Part shown: positions 17,160 to 27,400 of the stretch, in pieces | How the letters are laid out: every line of letters begins with the position of its first letter | Position numbering within the stretch: the stretch's first letter is position 1 | Assembly: GCF_017875645.1 (NCBI RefSeq) | Contig: NZ_JAGGMR010000001.1 | Location: 310,001-374,000, forward strand | Reading direction: 5' to 3' | DNA length: 64,000 nucleotides | DNA from: Nocardia goodfellowii | GTDB taxonomy: Bacteria; Actinomycetota; Actinomycetes; Mycobacteriales; Mycobacteriaceae | Notes under the pieces: model-generated | The model's input: the letters and a program-made list of their open reading frames with translations, nothing else | The model's database searches: none | Told to the model about the DNA's origin: nothing | Made by a program: the position numbers and the translations under genes

Positions 17160-17474
17160 TCAGGCGTCCCTCAACCAGCTCTGCGGCTCTTCCTCGTACT
17201 CTTCTTCCTCGACCCACTCCTGGGCCGCGACATCTTCCGGCTTCGGCAGCCCGGTCAGATTGAGCATCTCCGTACTCAAACCCGCCTCCTGCAACTGCTC
17301 CCGCCGCGCCAGACCGGCCCGGTTCCCCGCCTGCCTGCACAACCGCATGATCTGATTCGCGAGCTCCGTGGGATCGCGCCGCAACTCGCCCGGCTCGATC
17401 GAAATGGCCAGTGGCAGACCCTGTTCGGTGGTCTTCACCGAGATGGTGCCACTGAAGTTCGCCGCTGTGGACAT
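17160..17474 (-). CDS. Small conserved-looking ESX-cluster protein, possible YbaB-like partner
   Basis: A 104-residue protein of unknown function. The N-terminal part (FSGTISVKTTEQGLPLAISI) could form the sheet and the middle (DPTELANQIMRLCRQAGN) a helix, in an order loosely like a permuted YbaB fold. The C-terminus is very acidic (EWVEEEEYEEEPQSW). It is separated from the YbaB-like gene by a single base and was probably translated with it, so a hetero-oligomeric pair is plausible. No motif identifies an enzyme. Confidence 0.7.
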   Translation of the reverse strand: MSTAANFSGTISVKTTEQGLPLAISIEPGELRRDPTELANQIMRLCRQAGNRAGLARREQLQEAGLSTEMLNLTGLPKPEDVAAQEWVEEEEYEEEPQSWLRDA

Positions 17475-17568
17475 CGCATCATCCCCTTATCGCTTGGTGA
17501 TCAGTGTAGAGGGATTCGGCCGAGCAGCATGCCGGGAGAACGAGGGGCATCGTCGTATTCGTGCGCTC

Positions 17569-18372
17569 TCACGCGCTGTGTGTCAGTCGCTCGTCTTTGA
17601 TCGCTCGGATAATTATCGCGATCTCGGCGTTGATCATGGCCGTGAACCGTGTCGCGTCGGCCGGCTGCGCGATCGGCGGCGCTGCCGGTGCGATTACATA
17701 CCGGCCGTCATCCGACAGATCGCGCCACTCGATCAAACGCCTGGTTTCACCCCGGGGACCGAAGATCGATCGACCCTGAAATACCTCGATCGTGCCTTTC
17801 AGCGCCGGAACAGCGCTTTCGAACTTCTCGGCAGCCACCGACGCCGAGCTGGAGGCACCGTACGGGTCGTCCCATAGTCCGGAAGTCCCGACACTGTCGT
17901 CCATCTCGTCGTCTGCGGACATCGACAACTTGATCGGGCCGCTCTTCCCCGCCTGGACTACGGGCAGCTGCGCGACCACCGCGCGGGCCAGCGCCAACGG
18001 ATCGCATTCGGTGACCGTGAAGCCACCGGCGTGCTCGAAAGTCCGGCCCGGCAACTGTTTCACCAGGTATCCACGGTCTTCGCGCCGCACCGCCAGCCAG
18101 CGGATCCGGCTCTCGATGCGGCGATGATCACTCGGGTCGAGCGCGCGCACGACCAAACCGAGATCCGGACTCAGCACATCCTCGGCCATCCGGTTCCGGC
18201 CGTGGTCCTCGGCCGCGCGCCAGCTTTCGCGAATACTGCGCAATTCACGGAGATATCCCTCATGGGTCGGCAGATCGCTGATGAAGGTGAACGGTTGTGG
18301 GAGGTTGGCGCCCTTGATACGGGACCACAGCGCCATGAACTCCAGGTCAGTCAATTTCCACGTGCGATTCAC
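17569..18372 (-). CDS. Second EspG-like secretion-associated protein
   Basis: A 267-residue protein opening MNRTWKLTDLEFMALW, the usual start of EspG-family proteins in Nocardia and relatives, with the later features WLAVRREDRGYLVKQLPG and TRRLIEWRDL. It is more divergent from the first EspG of the locus than a recent duplicate would be. Its ATG overlaps the stop of the 728-residue substrate-like gene by four bases (ATGA), exactly as the first espG overlaps PPE. This suggests that it chaperones that protein (inference). A 94-base gap follows before the next gene. Confidence 0.75.
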   Translation of the reverse strand: MNRTWKLTDLEFMALWSRIKGANLPQPFTFISDLPTHEGYLRELRSIRESWRAAEDHGRNRMAEDVLSPDLGLVVRALDPSDHRRIESRIRWLAVRREDRGYLVKQLPGRTFEHAGGFTVTECDPLALARAVVAQLPVVQAGKSGPIKLSMSADDEMDDSVGTSGLWDDPYGASSSASVAAEKFESAVPALKGTIEVFQGRSIFGPRGETRRLIEWRDLSDDGRYVIAPAAPPIAQPADATRFTAMINAEIAIIIRAIKDERLTHSA

Positions 18373-20555
18373 TTTTCGACCACCGGCCTGACCACCTTCG
18401 GCGCCTCACCCAGCAATTCGTCCAGGTGCTTGTCGGAATCGAGGTAGGCCGGGCGCTTGTAGCCCTGGTTGCCCGCGCCCGCACCCTGCCCTGCCGCACC
18501 GGCCGGGCCGGGGGAACCGGGCGTTGTCTGCATCGGCGAGGCGGCACCGGCACGACCGAGGGCACCGAGACCGGTACCGGCGGCCGTGGCCGCGCTCGCG
18601 CCCGCGCGTGGAAACAGTTTGGCGGCCTCGGTAAGTCCCAATCCCTTCGCCAAGGAACTGGGACCCGGCCCAGGGCCGCCGAGTTTGGATGCCAGGTCAC
18701 CCAACTTGGGCATGCCGGAATTGTTCAGTGCGGACTGCGCGCCGGTCATCGCGTTCTGAGCAGCCTGCTGAGCCGCGGTCATCGCCTCGGTCAGGCCCTT
18801 CTGCCCACCCGAAAGAGCTTCCTGCACAGCCTGTTGCGCCGCCTGCAAGCCTTGCTGTGCTGCCTGCTGCGCGGACTGCGCCGCTTCCCTCGCGGCGGCG
18901 GAGGCCTCCTGCTGCTTCGCCCGCTCCTGCGCCTCCCGTTGCGCCGCATCCTGTTTCGCGGCCGCGTCCTTGGCCCGCTGCTCCGCCTCGGACTGGCGGC
19001 GGTCGTTCTCGGCGCGCTGCTGCTTCTCGTACGCCTCTTGCTCTTTGGCGCGCCGCTCCGCCTCCTTGCGCATCTTCTCGTCCCAAGCCGCGCGCTGCTT
19101 TTCCGCGTCTTTGGCCTTGTTTTCGGCGTCTTGCTGCGCCTTCTTCTGCTGCGGGGTCAGGCCGCCGCCCGGCTTACTGTTGGCCGGACTTCCGCCAGGC
19201 GAACCGCCCGGCATGCCGGGCATGCCCGGCGTCCCCTTCGCGGCCTTGAGTTCATTCCCGTCGACTTTGCCGTCGCGGTTGGTGTCCTTGGGGTCGAAGT
19301 CCTTTTCGTCGACCTTGCCGTCTTTATTCTTGTCGAGCGGATTGAAATCCTTGTCATCGACTTTGCCGTCTTTATTGATGTCCTTGGGGTCGAACTGGAC
19401 GGGCTGCAGGCCCTCGAAGGCCGCGGTCGGATAACTGAGAGTGGGGATTTTATCGGCCGTGAAGTCGATGCCACGGATATAGGTCTGCTGGAAGAGGCTC
19501 TGACGGTCCGACAGCCAATAGTTTCTGTCGAGTTCTTCTTTGGGCATGTCCGGCGCCCAATATTCGGTGTCTTCCAGGAAGCCCCGGACATAATCGAGGA
19601 TAGTCTGCGTCTGTTTCGCGGTCTGAGCCAACGGCTCGATGGATTGACCATACTTCGAGAGCGCATCCTGCATCGCCTGAGCGCCCAGGCCCTCCCACTT
19701 CGATTTGCCGTTTATCGCGCTTTCGACCTTGTTGCCGAATTCGACCTTGAGGGTATCCAGCTTGCCACCGATGACTCCCCAGTTCTTGGCGACGCCCTCG
19801 ATCCACGACCAAGGCTTGGAGTGTTCCAGGTATTTACCGTTCTGATAAAGACCATCCCACCCCGGGGCGGTTTCAGCGCCGATCGAGGTTTTCTCGTATG
19901 CGGCCGCCTTGATATCCGGCTGCTCTCTATTATCCTTTACTTTATATGGATCATCTTTACCGACGTTGGAGTCATTGTTGTAGATGGTATTGCCGTCTTT
20001 ATCTTCCTTGCCTGTATTGTATTTTCCGAAAGTACCGTCGCCCCACTGCTCGGTGTCCAACTGAGTGGTGGGCTTGATGGTGTCGTCTTTCGAGTGTTCC
20101 GCGGTGGGTGTCGACAAGGTTTTGCTGTTGATCAACTCCAACTGCCGACGAAGTTCTTCGGCGTTGCCGTCCTCGGCGTTGGTCATGTTCTTACCCGCGG
20201 CGACGACCGTGTCCAGCATGTCATCGAGGATCTTCGTATGCGCGTCGAGGATGCGATACATTTCGACGCCCTGCTGACCGAACTTGCTGGCCATCGCATG
20301 ACCGGAGTGCAGTCCGGCCTTGACATCAGCGAAGTCCGGCACCCATTGGATCATTTCCGAGGTTCGGCGCAACGCACGCATATGTTCCCGGAGATCCGAG
20401 ATGGCCTGGCCCAGCTGGAGCGCCGACTGTGGGTCGAACTTGAGCCAATCCCGATCGCCGCCGGCCCGATTCGCCAGATCACCCCAGTGGTTGGGTACCG
20501 GAAGATCCGGGGGCAACGGCTTCGACGGCGCTCCATCGTCTTCGCGTGGTGGCAT
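18369..20555 (-). CDS. Large WXG/helical T7SS substrate-like protein with EF-hand-type loops
   Basis: A 728-residue mosaic. Residues about 20-150 form a helical hairpin with MYRILDAHT, whose YRILD fits the YxxxD export motif. Residues about 270-350 contain a WXG-like hairpin (KSKWEGLGAQAM). Residues about 388-436 hold three EF-hand/dockerin-like DxNxDGxVDxxD loops. Residues about 470-620 are a very long charged Ala/Gln/Glu coiled coil, followed by a Gly/Ala/Pro tail. There is no signal peptide. The ATG has AGGAG upstream, and the stop overlaps the start of the EspG-like gene. It is probably an exported structural or adaptor protein whose fold may depend on calcium outside the cell (inference). 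Confidence 0.8.
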   Translation of the reverse strand: MPPREDDGAPSKPLPPDLPVPNHWGDLANRAGGDRDWLKFDPQSALQLGQAISDLREHMRALRRTSEMIQWVPDFADVKAGLHSGHAMASKFGQQGVEMYRILDAHTKILDDMLDTVVAAGKNMTNAEDGNAEELRRQLELINSKTLSTPTAEHSKDDTIKPTTQLDTEQWGDGTFGKYNTGKEDKDGNTIYNNDSNVGKDDPYKVKDNREQPDIKAAAYEKTSIGAETAPGWDGLYQNGKYLEHSKPWSWIEGVAKNWGVIGGKLDTLKVEFGNKVESAINGKSKWEGLGAQAMQDALSKYGQSIEPLAQTAKQTQTILDYVRGFLEDTEYWAPDMPKEELDRNYWLSDRQSLFQQTYIRGIDFTADKIPTLSYPTAAFEGLQPVQFDPKDINKDGKVDDKDFNPLDKNKDGKVDEKDFDPKDTNRDGKVDGNELKAAKGTPGMPGMPGGSPGGSPANSKPGGGLTPQQKKAQQDAENKAKDAEKQRAAWDEKMRKEAERRAKEQEAYEKQQRAENDRRQSEAEQRAKDAAAKQDAAQREAQERAKQQEASAAAREAAQSAQQAAQQGLQAAQQAVQEALSGGQKGLTEAMTAAQQAAQNAMTGAQSALNNSGMPKLGDLASKLGGPGPGPSSLAKGLGLTEAAKLFPRAGASAATAAGTGLGALGRAGAASPMQTTPGSPGPAGAAGQGAGAGNQGYKRPAYLDSDKHLDELLGEAPKVVRPVVEK
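19245..19395 (-). repeat. Three tandem EF-hand/dockerin-type calcium loops
   Basis: Within the 728-residue protein, three consecutive loops read DINKDGKVDDKD, DKNKDGKVDEKD and DTNRDGKVDGNE, spaced about 16-18 residues apart. They match the DxNxDGxVD calcium-binding loop of dockerin/thrombospondin-3 or EF-hand proteins. All coordinating Asp/Asn positions are present, so calcium binding is likely. Confidence 0.85.
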
Positions 20556-20760
20556 GCCTCGTACTCCTGCCTATCTCCGAAACTCCGGGACTGTCACGCC
20601 CGCCCGGTGCGCGCTGCGTTCATCTTGGCACGTAATCGACCACAGAACATCTGCTCAGCGCAGATGACCGTGCCACGCGAATGTCCGAGCGTTCGGGCCA
20701 TTATCGCCCCTCCGTTGATATCGGAACACGGTGGCGCACAATGAAAGTCCTAAGGAACGG
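20556..20760 (-). promoter_or_regulatory. Gap upstream of the 728-residue gene, probable promoter region
   Basis: At 205 bases this is the longest non-coding gap in the minus-strand cluster. On the minus strand it carries a CGATAATGG that could be a -10 about 150 bases before the start, and AGGAG just upstream of the ATG. It separates the giant gene and its small partner from the ESX substrate genes, so the latter are probably transcribed from here. No hairpin terminator for the upstream genes was recognised. Confidence 0.4.
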
Positions 20761-21417
20761 TTAGGGTATACGGGGGTAATGGACCCGGTCGGCGTCGGAC
20801 AGATCTTCCAGGGGAAGTTCCCCCGCGCCCTCGCATATCGGGCATCTGCGCGACCCCAGGCAGCCGCGGCAGCGGTGGCGACCAGAGGGGCCGCCCTTGG
20901 TCCAGCCGCGACCCTGGCAGGTGGGACAGGCGCCGAGACCGTCGCATTCGTAGCAGAGGACCGCACCGGGGTGCGCGGTGGCGGAGGTTACGGCGGGAGC
21001 CGGGGCCGGGGGCGTGACTTCTTCGTACAGGGCGATTCCGGGGGTCTCGCCGAGCAGGACGATGCCGTCGTAGCCCTCCTCGGTGCGGACTTGCAGCCGG
21101 TAGCCTTCGCGGGTGGCGGTGACGGTGACCACTGTCGGGTAGTGCGGATCTCGTTGCAGCGCAACGGCCCAGCCCGCGGTGGTCAATATGTGCGCGGCGC
21201 GATGGGCGGCGGTGGGGTCGTCCCGCCAGGATAGATTCGCGACCGCTTCGAAGCGGTAACGGCCGGGATCGGTGTTGTCGATGCGGGCGGGGCGGGCCGG
21301 GATGACGACATGCGGGACCGCGCCCGGCACGATCTGGCCGCCGAGCCAGCGCAGCTGAGCGCTGAGGAACTCGGCGGCGCGATCCAGCCACTGCCGCACA
21401 CCCTCGATCTCGGCCAT
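20761..21417 (-). CDS. Small protein with DnaJ-type four-CxxC zinc domain, coupled to the giant gene
   Basis: A 218-residue protein of unknown family. Residues about 45-135 form a mixed domain (GWAVALQRDPHYPTVVTVTA, GYRLQVRTEEGYDG). Residues about 152-205 carry four zinc-binding CxxC knuckles (CYECDGLG, CPTCQGRG, CRGCLGSR, CPICEGAG), the pattern of the DnaJ central domain (CxxCxGxG). There is no J-domain HPD motif. Its ATG overlaps the TAA of the giant gene (TAATG), so translation is coupled. It could be a dedicated folding or targeting factor for the giant protein, or an immunity protein in the usual downstream position; sequence alone does not decide. Confidence 0.8.
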   Translation of the reverse strand: MAEIEGVRQWLDRAAEFLSAQLRWLGGQIVPGAVPHVVIPARPARIDNTDPGRYRFEAVANLSWRDDPTAAHRAAHILTTAGWAVALQRDPHYPTVVTVTATREGYRLQVRTEEGYDGIVLLGETPGIALYEEVTPPAPAPAVTSATAHPGAVLCYECDGLGACPTCQGRGWTKGGPSGRHRCRGCLGSRRCPICEGAGELPLEDLSDADRVHYPRIP

Positions 21418-24400
21418 TACCGCACACCACCTCGGGGATTCGGTCGGTACACGATCACCATACGGTCGGTGGGCGCGGGCGGTGCGTACCTGCCCATCGC
21501 CTCCGGGTCGACGGTGTTGCTGACGCCCGCGTCGATGGTGAACAGGTATTCGTTACTGCCCGGGTCCGGGAAGACGGTGTGCTCGACTTCTTCGAAGGCG
21601 GCCGCGACCGAGGGCGGCAGGACGCGCTTGATCGCCAGCATCAGCCGGTCGCCCTGGATGTGGCCCCGGTCGCCGGGAGTGCCGCCCTCGACGCGTTCCG
21701 ACGTGGTGTCCCATTGGATTTCGATCCGCGCGCCGGGCACCAGGGTGCCGGGCAGCTGCCGGGCCAGCGTGTCGTAGTCGGCGTCACCGTAGTGGGCGCT
21801 GACATTGTTGATGATGTAGCGCGCGACACCGCCGTTGCCGCCGAGGTTGAGCACCTCGCCGTGCTGCAGCAGATCCGCCCACACCATGAGGGCCCCGGGC
21901 CTGGTCAGCGGGCCGGCGTCGAGGATGCCGAGATTGCGTCGCCGCTGGCCGGCGTCGGCGTAATCCGAGGGCAGCTCGGTCTGCAGGATGAGCCTGCCTC
22001 CGGTGGTGTCCTGGGCGGGTATCACCTCGACGGCGTAACCGCCGCGCCCGACGCCGACCTCGACGGTGTGGCCGCTGTCGACCCCTTCCAGCGCGGGACG
22101 CGGGGTCAGGAGTACCGGGTGGTTCTGCTCGGCGGGCAGCCGGTATTGGGGTCGCGGCCGGGACAGCAGGTCGACCGCGGAGTAGCCGTTGGCGTGATCG
22201 TGCACCACGACCACGTATTCGATGTCGAGGCCGTGCTGTTGCGCGCCACGGTTGGCCCGGTCGGCCGCCTGGAAGAAGTCGAGCAGCGACATCGGCCGGT
22301 CCTGCATCGACGGGAAGTAGAGCTGGCCGGTCGCTCGGTTCAGATAGCCGCCGACCCGGTCGGACAGCTGACAGTAGGCGCGGGCCGCTCTGCGCATCTG
22401 GTCGAAGTCGATCGCCTCACAGATCGCGGCCATGTGACCGGTCGAGTTCTGCACTCCGGTGATCGCGTCCTCCAGTTCCCGCAGTCGCTGCTGCGGCGAC
22501 ATCGGATCGTTGAAGGCCCGCTTGATCGGTTCCAGGGCTGCGACGAGGTCGTCGGCGGAGAAGAGGTTCGCTTTCTGCAGTCGCTTACGGATGGCGGTGA
22601 CGTCGTGCTCGGCGAAGATCGGGTCGAACAGGCGACGGCATTGTTCCTCGCGCATTCGGGCATGCAGCGAAAGGCTCTCGGCCATCAACACATCGGCCGC
22701 GTAGTCGCCGGTGAGGCGGGTGGCGAGTTGGGCCAAGTGCGCCTGGCTTGCCGCTTCGAAGGCAGGGTCGGTCAGTTCCTTGCCGAAGGCCGGACGCTCG
22801 ATGAAGGCGCCACCGTATTCCAGGCTGATGCGCCGGGCGAGCGCCGGATCGTGCGCCTCCAGCATCGCGGCGGCCGGGCCGACCGGCGTCTCCAGCATGC
22901 CGAGATCTGCCAGCAGGTCCTCGAGGTCCTGCCGGATCTCCGGGACCTGATGTTGGCGAGACGGATCGAAGATCGCCTGATCGAGTTGCGCGGCAATAAC
23001 CTTCAGTTCCGCGAACCGAGGGCCGGGATGCTGGAACTCCGGATCGGTGAGCTGCCGCAGCCGGGTCAGGATGTGCGCCGCCGCGCGCGGGAAGTCACGA
23101 TTGCGCAGCCGACTCGACAGCGTCATCGTGAAACCCGTGCCGCCGTCGCGCGATTCGATACTGCCGACCGAGTTGCCAGGCAGCTCACCCACCGCGATCT
23201 GGACAGTTCGGCCATCAGGCAACACGAACATGTGGCTGGCGCGCTGCCACGCCGTCTGCGCGGGCATGACCAACCGCAGCGAGCGCTCCAGGAGCTGCCG
23301 TGCGCGCCGGGGGGTGACTTCGCCCGGTGCGGTGCGGGCCGTGCCGTGGAATTGACCGACGCCGTCGATGATTTCCGTGCTCGGCACGGCCTGCGTGAGC
23401 GGCACGGGCTCGATCAGTGGTTCCGGGCCCTCGGTAGCCGCTTGTGCCGGGCCGAGCGGCCGCGGACCCTCGGGAGCCGCCTGCTCCGGTCCCAGTGATT
23501 CCGGGCCTTCCGGAGCCGTTAGCTCCGGACCCAGCAACTCCGGGCCTTCCGAAGCTGCCTGCTCCGGACCCAGCAACTCCGGACCCTCCGAAGCCGCCTG
23601 CTCCGGACCTAGCAACTCCGGACCCTCCGAAGCAATCAGCTCCGGCCCCAGCAGCTCCGGACCCTCTTGTTCCGAGCCCTGCACAACGGCCTTGGGGAGC
23701 GTGTCGTCCTCATCGAAATAGGCGGGAACTTCCTCGGACAGGACGACCGTCGGATCGACCGGTGATCCCGGAGGAGTCCCGTTGGGCTGCAAAGGCTTGG
23801 CACCGCCCTGGCTGGACTCACTGGCTTGGGCCGATGGCGGGGACACCAATTGTGGTGCGCTCGAAGCTGATTCGGGGGCGTGCGGAAGTTCGACGCCGAC
23901 CATTGTCTGGGCCTGTCCGACGATCTCCGGAGCGGCGGCGCTCGCGTCGATCAGGGTGGGCTCGTGCGGAGTCGGGGGTGCGGCAGGTGCGGGAATCGCG
24001 GTTTGGGTCTCGGCGTTGTGTACGTCCCCGCGAGCCGAGGCAGGCTGTGGCGCAACGGGTTCGGCCAGTGTCGCGGATGGGGGAATCGCGGTGACCGGCA
24101 CGGCTCTCGCCGTCGCGTCATCGATCGTCGCGCTGCCGAGTTTGTGCCCGATGCGCGCCAAATACGTTGCGACAGTGTGCTCGGAAATCAACAGTTCCGT
24201 CGCTATGTCGGCATTCGACCGCCCGGCATCGCGCAGGCTGAGTACCTCGGCTTCCCGGGCGGTCAACGTGCCGTGACCGAGCCCGGACACCGGGCGCGTG
24301 GCCTCCTCGGCCGCGAAAGGCAAGATGCCTGCCCGCAACGCCGTCGTCACCATCCCGGCCCGGCTGCTGTTCCCCACGATCCGACCGATTCGAACCAGAT

Positions 24401-27400
24401 GGTTCTTCACCGCGGACTCGCTCATGTCGAGCGCCAGCCCGATCTCCTTGTTCGACCAGCCGTCGGCCGCGAGCCCCAGCACCTCGCGCTGAGTGGGATC
24501 CAACGCGTTCTGGTGCAGGCCGCCTTCCATCTTGGCGGCTACAGCCGGATCGGCGAACGGCAGGACTCCCCTGCGCACCCCGATCGCCGCCATTGCGGCC
24601 CGGTCGCGGGTGCCGAGCTTGTTGCCGATATTGGTCAGATGGGCGTGCACGGTGGCGTCGGCCAGCGTCAGCTGTTGCGCGATGTCCTTGTTCGTCCAGC
24701 CTGCCGCCACCAGGTCCAGCACTTCCACCTCACGGGCGGTGAGATCGGTGTGGGTGATCAACTGGTCGGGATATGCGGCCAGATCCGCGTCGTGCTCGCT
24801 GCTCGCCGACAGAGCGTTTCCATCGACGCCGTAGCTGATGGCGGAGATCTTGCGTACCCCGGGTCTCTCGGTGCCGGGTACATGCTCACGCCAAGCGCCG
24901 TTGTCGATATCGGCATCACTGACCCTTACCTTGCCGCCGCGCAGTTGCCACATCGTCAGGTGCGCGACGTCCATGTCCCCGATCGAATATTCCTCCATGA
25001 CCAGCATCGCGGCGACCGAATCATCCGAACGCAGGCGAGCGGCGATCTCGTCACGGGAACCGGCCAACCGCAGCCGGCCGTGCGCGTAGTTCTCTTCCAC
25101 CTCGGCCGGTGTCCGGCCCGCGAGCTTCGCCTCGGTGGGCACCGTGACGTGCAGCCCGTTGTCGCGAGCCGTGCGCATGGTTTGCAGTACACAGTCTTCG
25201 GCCGGCACAACAAATCCGAACCGCTCCGCGGCCGCGCGGTACAGCGCGTTCGCGTCGAAGCTGTCACGGGCGAAGATCTCCGGATCGACCATCGGGATAC
25301 CGGCCATTCGGATGCCCTGGACGACCTCGTACAGCGAGTGATGGTGCGGCATCATGAATGCCGTCACCGCGCCGACGAAGTCGTCGGTCGACACACCCGC
25401 CGGTTGCAGCCAGTCCAGGCGCGTCATCATTCGGGTGGCACTTCCGGAGATCCCGGCGGCCACCGGCATCCCCTCCCCCGCGGCCTGCTGGAACCAGGGC
25501 AGGTCCGGGGCGAAGTTGACCAGAACGACACCGGGCTGCCACGGCAACGGGACGGTATGGGTTTCCGGGTCCAGAGTCAGAGCTGTCGCGGCATCGACGT
25601 TCCGCTCGAAGCGGTAGACCAGAACTGCTTCGACCACCGCGTTGCCGTCGGCATCGCGGACGTGCCCGTTCGGGCCGTACTTGTACAGGGGCAGCACGTA
25701 ACGGACGCTGGGGTCCTCGGCCCGGAGCTGTGCCTCCAATCGATCGGTGTCGACGCGGCCACGGTCGCGATCTTCCGCTGGGTCCATGCGGGGCAATTCG
25801 TAACCCGGATCCAAGCGATCCTTGCGCAACGCCTCCAGTCCGTCGGGGACGGCCTCCAATTCCCGTCGCGACAACGGCATCCCCAAGAGAGCCCAGTCGT
25901 GCAGGGTCAGATGGCGGCGGCGCATCTCCTCGTCGGATCGCAACGGGGTGTTCTCGCGGCTGCGTTCGTACTCGTCGAGCAGGTCCTGCACCTCGGGAGT
26001 GTCCGCCACCTGGTACTTGACGGTGCGCAATTGCTCGGCCTCGATGTCCTGGCCCGGATGCTCCGCCTTGATCCGGGCGCGCACCTGCGCCAAAGCATCC
26101 ACGTTCAAGCCGATTTCGGCCGCCCGCGTCTCCCAGCCCGGCTGGTTGAGCAACTTGGCGATGCCTTCGTTCAGCGTGGTCCCCGCCTGGTCAGCTTCAT
26201 CCAGTTCCGCGTTGCGGATCGTCGCGTTGAGAATGGCCGACATCAGCTCGCGCAGATTGCCGTCCCGGCGCAGTTCCTCGAGAGGTACCGAGGGCAGCAC
26301 CATCCCACCCCAGCGCGGCCGGGTGTGAGCGTAGAAGGCGGCGTCGATCTGTGCCGGGGTGGCGTCGGGGTGCAGCGCCACCAGCACTTCGCGCAAGCGG
26401 TCGAATACTGCGAGGGCCGCTTCCCGGCTCTGTGGCAGGTTGTAGAGCTTGCGGGCGAGTTCCAACTCGTCCTGCATGCGGCGCTGCCGCCAGGTCGGTT
26501 GCGATTCCGAATCCTCTTGCGTTGCGGCATCTTCCGGGGGGATGAACCCGTGTCCGCCGTCGGTGCCGTCCGGGTCGCCGGTTCGCGGTGCCGGTTGGTT
26601 GCGTGGATCGTGCGAGGCAGCGTCCCAGCCGGCGAGACCGGTTGTCGGCGGGCCGGACGCGGAGACCGGTGAGGCGGGTTCGGGGGCAACGGGTTTCGAC
26701 GGTTGGTCCGCGGACGGCGCTGCTGTGGCTCGGTCGGCGGACAAGTCCAGGTGCAGCGGTGGCAGGCTGCCCGTGCCCTTCGCCAGCTGCGGGTCGTACT
26801 GCAGGGCGTGTCCGGGCAGGCCGGCGAGGTCACTGGACACGGTGGGCGGGGTGGGCAGTTGCGCCAGCGTGTCGGCTACGGCGCGTAGCGTGCGCGCCGA
26901 ATCGGCGTGCGGCATCAGGTCGGCCAATGCTCGCAGGCGGTTCGGGGCGACGATTCCCGCGACTCGCCCGGCCTCCCCGGCTCGGTCGAAGGGGGAACCG
27001 AAGGCTTCCCACAGGCGGTGCTCGTGCACGGTCAGTTCCAGCACGCCCGCGTGGTCGCCTTCGTTCCACACCCGGACCGGCAGCAGGATATCCGGGTTCT
27101 CGCCCTGCGGCAGCATCGCTCGGAAGGCCTGCCACAGCGCCCGCAATTCCGGGTCGGCCGCGAGCGCGTCCGGGTGCGTTCGCGACCAATCGGTCAGCAT
27201 CGTGTACACAAGTTCGTTGCGGCCCTGCGGCGGCGTGAGCTCCGTGATGCCATGGGCTTCGAACCCGCGCGCCATCAGCAGCCACTTCAGCGCGTAGGCG
27301 GCTTCGGCGTAAGCGGCGCGCGCTCGACTGGGGTCGACGGGGGCCAGGGTCTCAGCGGAGGCGGGCTCGGCGGTGACCGGATCACTCGACGCGGCTTCCG

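Noticed and set aside
12842..20760. tRNA or small RNA genes in the gaps of the substrate cluster
   Set aside because: The gaps are 90-205 bases and none shows a cloverleaf with T-loop consensus or a clear structured RNA.
23415..23666. CRISPR array
   Set aside because: The 39-base repeats are directly contiguous, with no unique spacers, and lie in frame inside coding sequence.
24130..24745. LuxR-type regulator gene separate from the giant gene
   Set aside because: The HTH domains are in the same uninterrupted frame as the flanking modules, with no stop, start signal or gap.
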